A DNA stretch of 64,000 bases from Coriolopsis trogii (taxonomy: Eukaryota; Basidiomycota; Agaricomycetes; Polyporales; Polyporaceae): the NCBI GenBank assembly GCA_020543525.1, contig JAHYIO010000027.1, forward strand, positions 186,001 through 250,000, read 5' to 3'. Shown in pieces: positions 55,510 to 64,000 of the stretch (position 1 is the first letter of the stretch; each line of letters begins with the position of its first letter). Below the pieces are notes generated by a model that was not told the DNA's origin, did no database searches, and was given only the letters and a program-made list of their open reading frames with translations. Made by a program: the position numbers and the translations under genes.

Positions 55510-57174
55510 TTAAACCTCTTCGTCGGAGCCTTCTGCAGAGGACATGGCCTTGGGAATCTTGGCTTCGAATTCGCGCTTCGCACTCCGTAAGTACCCTTGG
55601 TCCTGGAGGTCCTTCACAAGCACAATATAGTCTTTGGTTGGATGCTTGTTTTCAGCCTCGTTTTTGAGGGCCTTGGCCCTCAGGTTGATTGCCTGACGAG
55701 AAGGTTAGACAAACGCATGAAGAAGCCACAGAGTGAAACTTACATGGCCATTCTCGTCTTTGAGATGGTCATTGAGAAGATCCTGTCGCAGGTACAGGAC
55801 GTTACAAATCCGGCAAATCCAGCGCACTCCAATGTGTTCCTGAACATGGCGTCGTGCGTGCATCCAGCCTTGTGTCACCAGCTCTCCATTTTTGTCTAAC
55901 TTTCGGCACCCAGGCCAGATGCAGGGTAGCTTGGCCGAGTCGTCCTTCCCAACACGATCGACCTTCAAAGCCGCGATGATCTCTGGAGTATCCGTTTCGA
56001 GGAGGAAGACATCGGGATACGTGTCGATGAGGTATGCGGCGTCCACAAAATGGTTCTCCGAGCAACCCGCGTGCGAGTCGTCCACGGCGAAGTGTGCTGA
56101 GTGGTCGACGTCCATGTTGTCCTCATCCGCGATCTCGACCGCGGGAATCCGATTGGGTTCAACGACATCCTTCAGGAGCACCGTCTCCCTCGGGCGATCG
56201 TGTGTACGCCAATGTTTCGACGCACCCGACACGTCCCCAGCATCGAACACAAAGTCACAGCCCGGCATGCGACAGGGGACCTTGTCAGCACCCTCGGGCG
56301 GGATATAAAGCTGGGCGACGACGTCGTTGACCGAACTCCGATGCCGCTTCGCTGAAGACGAAGCCTTGGCCTTGGCCTTCACCTTGGCCTTCGCACCCAC
56401 CGCGGGACCTCCCGGCGCGGAGTTCTCAGCCTCGTTGTCCGAGACGTGCTGGCGCTTCTGCCCGGTGATTGCGTTGGGTGCTGCGGGTGTTTGGCCTGGA
56501 GCCTTGGCAGACGGCTTAGGTTTGACCTGAGTCCTCGCGGAGCGAGCAGTTCTTTGTGAAGCAGCTTTGCCGTGAGCGAAACTCGGCGAGGCATCACCTC
56601 CGAAGTTGTAACCACCCGTGTGTCTCGCGGCACGCGATGGCAGATTGCGGGGAGGGAGAGGTGGGTGTAAGTTACGTGCTCGCCTGGGAGGCGCAGAGGG
56701 GTGCTGCAAGTCGTTCTGTTGGGCAGCAGGGAGGGGAGAAGGTACAGCTTCAGGAGATGGGGGATGGAACATGGAGTGAGAAGGGGTCGAATCTTCTTGA
56801 AACTGGTCTTTGTCCGAAGGAATGGGACTTGAAGGTGATCCAACGCGTTCAGGAGTAGCAGGGGGACGTTGCGGGTAGAGAATGTCCCAATTTCCTTGAG
56901 ATATCCCATCCTATTTTCATAACCATGAATATCTGACGACGCAAGAGATATGCCATGCCGCGTAGTTACTCACTGAAGGGTGTCCGTAGAGTTGTTGGAA
57001 GGGGTTGCTGGTCAATGGAAGCATTGACGTACTCTCTGAGACAAAGACCTCGTCGGACAGGGCAGGGGCCGGCCCAACCTCTGAGCTGGAATTTCCTTCG
57101 GTGCGGACGTCGTCCGCGGGATTGGAATCTGACGAACATGGGTCGTAGTTGATGTACTGTTCCCATTCCTCCAT
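55510..57174 (-). CDS. C2H2 zinc-finger protein, 516 aa (tandem paralogue A)
   Basis: Three exons on the minus strand close in frame: 57174-56974, 56910-55744, 55692-55510. The N-terminus starts MEEWEQYINYDPCSSD and is followed by about 200 disordered Pro/Ser/Ala-rich residues. A Lys/Ala/Arg stretch (AKAKVKAKAKASSSAKRHR, about residues 240-258) looks like a nuclear localisation signal. Three zinc-finger-like units follow: Cys280-Cys285 with His pairs near 300-304, Cys397-Cys402 with His near 418-422, and Cys433-Cys436 with His449 and His456. They are separated by an acidic linker (EIADEDNMDVDH). The spacings are wider than the classic TFIIIA finger. The end is helical and acidic (SSAEGSDEEV). 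Likely a nuclear DNA- or RNA-binding protein; targets unknown. The next gene to the right has the same plan. Confidence 0.85.
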
Positions 57175-58736
57175 GCTGAACGTTGTATCGAAGCGGAACG
57201 GAAGGAATAGAAGAAGTGACAGCGGAGCGTTGAATGTGAGGCAGAAGAGAAGAGAGACGATGAGAGCTGGGTTAGGCAGAGCGAGCCTTTTGACCCAAAT
57301 TATGCAACACGCCGTCGTCAACAAACGCCCTTGGTGTCTCACAATTTGAACTTTCCCCTCGAGTCACGCGCGATTACTAACGCGTCCCGTCGCGTTGAGA
57401 AACTCGTTGGCTCTGCACGTCCACATATTCTATTCTATGTAGCCTTTGTGCTAGATCACAGGTTCCCCGACTCATTGGGATCTGCACACACCTCTATTCG
57501 ACGTGAGGACCACGTCCCCATGGCTGGTACCATGCCTCCAACCGAATTCTCCGCATCGCTCTCGTGTACAACTCAAAATAATCATCTCCTATTGTGACTC
57601 TATGTGAATGTTGTGCCATTGTCTGTGCCCTTGCTTTCAAGTCCCCGGGGCCACAGACGCTTTGCTGTAACCAATGAGCGCTTTGTCGTTTGACCAAATA
57701 GGGCAACAAGCGCAGACCGACCGCTCCCTTTCGTCTGCACGGACTGTACCACATTCCTCTCCTTTCATAACCCCTTCTCCGTCTACCCAGAAAGTTTCAC
57801 TCAAGGATTTCCGCTATTCGGAAGAGCACGGGCTATATTGGAGACCGTGATGGCACAGTGCCTGACGTCGCCCTCTCGCCTAAATTATTGCATGTCGTTT
57901 GGTGCGGAAGTCATCCCGAATTCATCCTGGGACCCTTCATGCAGTATCCATCCTCTCCATCTTGTAGAGTAGATATATCACTTACTCTGACTATTTGTAG
58001 AACAATTGAGGGGATTCAAAGTGGCTTCAAACCAGATGGACAATCCCGCATGGGCCACACAACGTTGCGTCGATGCGCAGCGGGGTGTGTTGCAAAACTG
58101 AGCGAAGTGTCAGCAGCGCTCTGTGGTCGACAGCTGCAATTCACGTCAACGCAGCCCGCAAGGACCCTCGGGCCTCAGGCCTCAGTGCTCAGCGCTCAGC
58201 CGTCAAACGAACCATCAGTCCGATTCGGTTCGACTTCAAGAAACGGAGGGACTCGAACTTGGTCGATGTCCCGTCTTCCATGCACTTCCTCTCTCAGAAC
58301 GATGTTCCATGTCGTGCGGAAGTGGACAACACGTGCAACGCTTTTTGGCAGAGGTCACATCTGGATATCTTCCCGGGGACTCTTAGGCGGACTCTGTAGC
58401 TGTACGTACACTATTCCTCCCAACCTCAATAATGGACCCGTATCTTCAATTGTCACAATGATCCCAATTTTATGAAGGTGTCTGCCTTCGAAAGTCAGTA
58501 GGAGATGTGTTAATGAAGCCCGGAGCACTATGCAAGGTAGAGGATTGTAGTGAAGAGCGTCAAATTCCACTACGTCAGGATGTACATGACATATACTACA
58601 AGGGGACACAACGTGCGGGTACATCGATACACACGAATCCCGGTCTACGTTGGCCATACTCTTCCCATACCAAGCTCCTTCCTCGTTCACTTCGTGACCT
58701 TGTAGCTAACTTCGAGCATTGATCTCCGAGAGTTGC
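57175..58736. other. Intergenic between the two zinc-finger paralogues
   Basis: Upstream region of paralogue A and 3' flank of paralogue B. A CTCAG-based degenerate repeat lies at 58168-58200. No frame has support; the plus-strand frames near 57858-58475 overlap each other in all phases. Confidence 0.5.
58168..58200. repeat. CTCAG-based degenerate tandem repeat
   Basis: GGCCTCA occurs twice in direct succession and is followed by GTGCTCA, GCGCTCA, all 7-nt words that differ at two or three positions. Similar to other short 7-nt repeats in the window. Confidence 0.7.
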
Positions 58737-60529
58737 TCAGTACCGCGACTGTGCAGCACGAATCAGCAGGTTTCGAGGGCGGCAGCTGAATGAAGACGTA
58801 CCATTCCATGGACCTTTTCCATGTGCAGTCTCACATCCGCAAGGCGTGTCTTTTCGATTGTACACTTCGCATCCCCCGCAATGCATACAAACGTTACTCC
58901 GAAGTGCTCCTCGTCGAAATGACGGGTGAAGTTCCCGTTTTCGATTTGCTTGTTGCATATGTCGCAGAAGAAGTGAACAACATTGTCCGTAACCTTCATC
59001 GTTCCGTTCTTGTCGGGCTTCGCTTTGCTCTTCTCCTTGATGTGGTTCTGATTGAAGTGTGCACGTGAGGCGTCGACGTCTCCGAACGAGAGTTTGTATG
59101 TGCATGTTGGATGCGGGCAATCGAACGGTTCGTGTGGAAGGCCATCGTCACGCGGCTTGACATAGGCCTGTCTGTGGTCCGGCATCTTGGGGCGAGGCTG
59201 GTTCGTCGCTGTCTCACCGTTTCCCGGAACAGCAGCCTGTGCGGCAGCCGGTTTGGAACGACGTTGACGGGAGGAGGAAGTCGCCGCGGTGGATCGGGCT
59301 GCGCTTTTTTCGCGACCGGTCTGCCTCCGCGACGAAGAAGGCTGACCGGTTGAGGTGGATGGCTTGTGTTCCACCTTGGGGTCGTCGGCCCCCTCTTCTT
59401 CTTCCACGTCATCCAAGAAGAACTGAACATACGACGTCCGTTGACGTCGTGAAAGACGCGTAGGAGTCGACGATGATGCATCGCCGCGCTGGGGCTCCTC
59501 CGCTGCGTCCGACCGCCGTCGCTTCCCACCAACGGCTTGTAGAGCAGGAGCCTCTGTGGAAGGTCCTCCATGGTGCTTGCGCTGCGTAGCGGTCTTTGGC
59601 TGCTGCTTCCGCGATGCGGCGCGAGGGCGAGATCCACGAGAACGGCTACCCTTCTTAGGAGCGGGCGAGGACCGATCTACAGCCCCAGAGCCAGCGTTAT
59701 TGTCGTCCGTAGCGATGCTGCTGTCGGTCGTCTCAGGAAGGGGAGGGGATGGCGCTACAATATCGGGCTCAGCAGCATCGTTCATGTAGGAGTTGTCGCT
59801 TGGCGTATGCGGTTCGTCGGAGGACGTCGACGTTGATGGTGAAGGGGGGCTATGAGGAGGTGCGGGAAAAGGGGCAGGAGAGGTCACTCGTAGGGGTGAG
59901 GTGGTGAATATATGGGGCGCGAATGTATCGCGGTTGGCAAAAAGCCATGGGAACGTATCTCTGTTGGTCGTTTTGAATGCAAACACGTTCCAGTCAGACA
60001 GTCGCTGGCGAAGCGAACCGTCAGACTTCTATTCCTGCCGGAAATCCGAACTGGTTACGTACCTTTGTCAAGTCTGAGTGGGGAGTATGACTCGAAGCCG
60101 GCAGAGGAGGCATTATAGGGCACACTGCGCCCTCGGGGGAAGCTGGTCGCTGACTCGACGATGGGAGAGTGAGCATGGAAGGGCACACAGTGCCGTCATG
60201 CTGGTTGTCCATCTGTGTAGATAGGCCCTCAATTTTACGGATAGTGACAGAGTACGTGAGCGAGAACATACCTTTGGACCTCCGATCCTTTCGCCATTGA
60301 AGGCGCGGCTATCGCCGTTGGTGCATTCGCTACCCTTGAGGACAGCGATGATGGCGAGGACGGCTTCCGTTTCGAGCACATCTTCCATGGAGGTGTCTAC
60401 GGGGGGCCTGGGGTCAGGAGTGGGTATGGGAGTTTGGGGCATGAGGTCGGGAGAGGATGCGGGTGATGGGGATCTAGAGTGGGGAGGGGAGGAGGGAGGG
60501 AAATTGAGATAGTCATCGGGGTTGAACAT
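58737..60529 (-). CDS. C2H2 zinc-finger protein, 540 aa (tandem paralogue B)
   Basis: Four exons on the minus strand close in frame: 60529-60272, 60212-60063, 60004-58802, 58748-58737. The last exon is 12 nt and encodes only SRY and the stop. The N-terminus starts MFNPDDYLNFPPSSPPHS. A disordered middle with basic clusters (KKGSRSRGSRPRAASRKQQ, GGKRRRSD) is probably nuclear-targeting. Three zinc-finger-like units follow: Cys432-Cys437 with His452 and His457, Cys483-Cys486 with His498 and His503, and Cys510-Cys517 with His530 and His535. Finger order and the shared phrase GDV(S/D)AS in finger 1 match paralogue A about 1.6 kb to the left, so a tandem duplication is inferred. The start of exon 3 was chosen at the CCAG acceptor before RLSDWNVFAF because it is the one giving phase 0 and a normal 58-nt intron. 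Confidence 0.85.
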
Positions 60530-62836
60530 GGCGATGGACACTTGGAGGAGGGTAAGAGAGTAAACAGAGAGATGCAGTGAACACGGAGGAAGGAGAGCTG
60601 GAGAGTAGACAGTGCCGGGGAGCTCTTTGTAGGGTGCGCAACACAAACATATCACAACACAGCGCGTTGAAACCCGCATCTGCAACTAGGCCTTTCAACA
60701 AACGGGACGCGTCCCAGTCACATGCCTCACCTGTGTTGCGCTTTGCTTCGTATGAAACAGGACTTGCCGGCACCTCCCCGCCGCAATCAATCTGTTGGTG
60801 GGCTTGCCACTATACCTTTGCTCATTGACGAAGTCCACAAACCTGCCCTCCCCCACATTGTCTCGACACCAGCCCTCGTGCCTCACCCACCGCGTTCAGG
60901 CTCGAGCTCTGACTCAGAGGTATCAAGCACCATATCGTCGTGAGGGGATTCCCATGCGTGGTGCACCATTGTCCATTGTCCTGAAAGCGCCCCCGATCAC
61001 CTTGAGCTACCTCGTGGCGCTGATCAAATGGGGTATAGAGCACGGACCAAAGACTCACCTTGAACCCAACCACTTCCGCTACCATCTGCTTGAGCTCTAC
61101 GTTCTCACCTGAAGTCCTCCATAAACACAACTCTCCGCCACTTGAGATATTAGCGACCTCGTGTGAATGTGGCTAGGGCCCACGCGGGGCCACCCCGATA
61201 ATTTGGAGTAGGTGCTTACCCATGTTGAGTTTCCTCCGCCGCACGAAGCATCGAGGTGAGTGCATCAACCCTCTATGGCGACAAGGAGAACGTGGGTTGT
61301 GAGGTCAACGGAAGGCACGAGGACGTATCTTCAACAAGTGAAGATGCGCCGCGCTTGAAAGCTATGCTTTGACAACATTGACATTGGGTCACATGCGCCT
61401 TTGTATAGTTATAAGGTACGCCAGCCTGCTTTTACGCGTCAGCGAGTGTTGAAAGCACGGGTGCACGTAGACACGGTGTGAGAATCACCCACCACACACC
61501 ACGCATGTACCAACGCCGAAGCTTCCCATCCACGTCCCCTATGGGCCACTCCTATCGCTTTCTCTTGCCACCTTCATGGTTGTCGCGCCCTTTGGGCACA
61601 GACAATCGACGACAGGCATCGCCGCGCACAAGTCAAACTGGTTAGCAGACGTACACCACTATGGGGCCAGTTCGTCGCCACTTACTTCTTCCCGATACCA
61701 CATCTTTGACGCGTCGTTAGTATCCAGCGAAGCGACCCCGTGGCTTCAGACAAGATTGAGCCCTCACTGGTCGTTCTGCGATGTGTCTTGACCCACCTCC
61801 CCGTGTGCATAGTTCCCGCTGTCCAGTTTGCTGAATAGTTCGACATCGAGCAAGGTCATCGAGAGTGCAAGTCATCCAAGATATCAAGACCTGAGAGAGA
61901 AACCAAGGCAAGTCTGCTACTCGTGTCCACGGCGTGCCGTCTCTGACTTTGATGGACTTAGAGTCCTTTTGCCCAAGAGAAGACCAGCCAAGACACGTAC
62001 TCGAGCCCATAAAAACAGTGGCCGTACGCAAGGAGATAAACCAGGCAAACCAGGGTGAGTGCTCGTTCTGGACGCGAATGGGCGATGTCGTATCTCTGAC
62101 TCTTGGACGACTCGGATCTGGTTGACTAGGCTGACCGTGACAACGAGCAGTACACAAGTCTCCAACACCACAGTAACCGATCGTTGAGTGAACTTGACGC
62201 GTCAAACGCGGGACAAGAACGAGACAAGATAGAGGCGTGGCACAGGACCGACGACGTCTGAGTGTGGCCCTTACACACGACCGGCATCGTGTTTGTCCAA
62301 AGCATGACAAGCCGCACGAGTCATCATCGCGTTCGTCGAAGCATCATCAGGATCGCAGAACTGCAAGCATCCCAAATCCTTGTGCGTGCAATCTACGACT
62401 CGTCGAAACACACGGAGGGCGTGGTACATGTGTTCACGGCTTTCAGACGTCACACGCGACGCGCCTGCATCTCACAGTGGTTAGAGGGCGCTCAAACTCG
62501 TGCTGGATGCTCGGCGCGCACTTCATCAAAGTCTCGACCAAATTCTCTCGGTTCTCGTTCCTTCAGGTTCGGCCTGAAGAAAATTGCGCGTCGCAAGCAG
62601 ACAGCTGCGCTATCCATCGCGCAGCATCTCGGCGAGTCCTCACCTTCTCAGACGTAGCCTCCGCATGGCGCTGACGCGCATTCAGCAGGGATGTCGCGTC
62701 CCCGGAGCAATATTCTACACTAGGTTGCTGCAAGGAGTCAGTTTTCGCTGTCGCAAAGACGGACCCTCGAAGGTAGTCCAGTGGCGTGGCGTTCAGCAGA
62801 TTCAACGAGGACGCGACGATCACGTGACCGGGGCTA
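60530..62836. other. Intergenic right of the zinc-finger pair
   Basis: Promoter side of paralogue B and then DNA without supported genes. A minus-strand frame at 62973-62563 (136 codons) and shorter ones near 62453-62271 are open but overlap plus-strand open segments, so the coding strand cannot be decided. Confidence 0.4.
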
Positions 62837-63811
62837 TTGGGCAGGTTCCACCGGTACGGGCGCCTCGGGACAAAGAAAGAGGAGGCTGTGCCGCCCAAGT
62901 GCGGCTTGGTCGGCAACTCCTCCCACTCGAGCACCATCGACCTCATGCTGTCTCCGCCAACAACGGTACGCAAATGCGACCTGTCAGATCTACTTACCTG
63001 TTCTGCTGCTCACCTTTGCCTTGCCAATTCGCAGATCGCAGCACGCAGTGGCTGGTTGGTGCATGCGCATTCTGGGCGCGGTCGCCGAGTTTCTTCTGCT
63101 CTGGTCCATGATGCCATCGTATCTGGGATCAATAAGGGTCAGGACTATTTCACACAGACTTTCACAACGCATTGATAATGTAATAAATTCAGGCTCGATA
63201 TCAAGGAAATGGAGGCGGTTCCACATTCACGCGTCGAGAGAAGAGGAAATGCGCGGAGGCGGTCAGTATCAATCTTTGAGACTCTTCTTGCGTTCTGATA
63301 ACACTGCCTCAAGGACTCCCGTGCCTGTTCCCGATGGCCGCATGAATACGCCGCGCAGTACTGCTCCAATCTCCAGGGTGAATTCGGAGGCACAATTGCT
63401 TGAGGTGCCGTGGGTCGTTGCGCACGCAGCGCCATACGTCAAGATTTCCCTCGAATTCGCCTACACAGGACAGGAAGTTGTAAGTCCCCCTGCCCACATC
63501 TGTATGCGTCCAGCGAGATGATAGCAGAGCATAGGCCCAGATGCGGCAACACAGATTGCGCGCACTCAACCAACGCGCAGTTACCTCAACCACCATCGGC
63601 CTCGCTAACCAGATGGATTGAGATATCAATGCGAGGAAGAGTGCTGCATCCACGCCGCCCAAAGAGAGTCAGGTATGGAAATTCCAAGTTCCTGACATCA
63701 TTCGACGCGTTCACGAACATCTAGACCACCACGGCCATCGAACCCGAAAAGGACATCCAGCGCTTACCGAAAGAGTTAGACGCCCTCTCCCCAACGCGAC
63801 ATTACGGCTGA
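62837..63811 (+). CDS. Unresolved multi-exon gene candidate at the right end
   Basis: A run of canonical splice pairs on the plus strand supports a gene: an open segment ending at 62965 (donor GTACGC), 63035-63137 (donor GTCAGG), a segment ending at 63479 (donor GTAAGT), a segment from 63525, one ending at 63672 (donor GTATGG), and a last exon 63725-63811 ending in TGA. The final intron is 52 nt and has a CTGAC branch site. Encoded pieces include SSTIDLMLSPPTTIAARSG, VPWVVAHAAPYVKISLEF and a polar tail with IEPEKDIQRLPKELD. The joins at 63137 and near 63610 are ambiguous in phase, and no family is recognised. The minus strand is open over much of the same DNA. Could be a pseudogene. Confidence 0.3.
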
Positions 63812-64000
63812 TAATGAGCCTCATGGCGCTTGGTTAAACGGGGGTTCGTTTTGCTTTTGCTGGCGGCGACGGAGCCCCTCTCTTGCTCGATCCATCTCAG
63901 ATGTGTTTCTTTGCATCCCTGGGGCGATCACAGACGGCATGCAAGCATTGTGGCGATCGCGTCATGTCTGCGAAGAGACCTTATCGCGTGCATCGATTCG

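Noticed and set aside
1..64000. Secondary-metabolite or other functional gene cluster
   Set aside because: The amidase, GST and bestrophin genes are kilobases apart with housekeeping genes between them, and no synthase, P450, transporter or regulator typical of clusters is present.

Overview
The window looks like nuclear DNA of a filamentous basidiomycete, probably an Agaricomycete. This is inferred from moderately GC-rich DNA, many short introns (mostly 50-60 nt, GTRNGT...YAG, often with a CTRAC-like branch site), pyrimidine-rich leaders before start codons, long low-complexity Ser/Pro proteins, and protein sequences in the style of that group (FKBP12, fimbrin, omega-type GST, bestrophin). 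I see no bacterial operons, rRNA, tRNA, CRISPR array or intact transposon.

Layout. 0.4-2.0 kb: intronless disordered protein (+). 4.3-6.4 kb: amidase-signature enzyme, 8 exons (+). 8.7-11.2 kb: fimbrin/plastin actin bundler, 9 exons (-). 15.3-16.0 kb: FKBP12 prolyl isomerase whose first coding exon is only the ATG (+). 18.9-20.5 kb: omega-class-like glutathione transferase that needs a 4-nt micro-exon (+). 22.9-25.5 kb: bestrophin-family anion channel, 10 exons (+). 27.0-31.6 kb: intronless 1521-residue coiled-coil protein ending in an HPDRF-type module (+). 32.5-34.6 kb: DnaJ protein of the JJJ1/DNAJC21 type without its zinc-finger tail (-). 37.0-39.9 kb: Ser/Pro-rich protein (-). 39.9-50.0 kb: about 10 kb with no supportable gene but with palindromes, inverted repeats and short degenerate tandem repeats. 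50.0-52.9 kb: low-complexity acidic/Gly-rich protein (-). 55.5-57.2 and 58.7-60.5 kb: two tandem three-finger C2H2 paralogues (-). Two further plus-strand multi-exon genes are possible at 53.7-55.2 and 62.8-63.8 kb, but I could not resolve them.

The genes do not form an obvious cluster or pathway. They are independent housekeeping or lineage-specific genes: cytoskeleton, protein folding, detoxification, ion transport, amide hydrolysis, co-chaperone, nuclear zinc-finger proteins. The most interesting points are about gene structure: micro-exons, an isolated start codon, a roughly 700-nt intron, the tandem zinc-finger pair and the structured gene-poor block. All exon models were made by hand from splice signals and reading frame. 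Frame closure was checked for each confident gene, but no transcript or database search was available.
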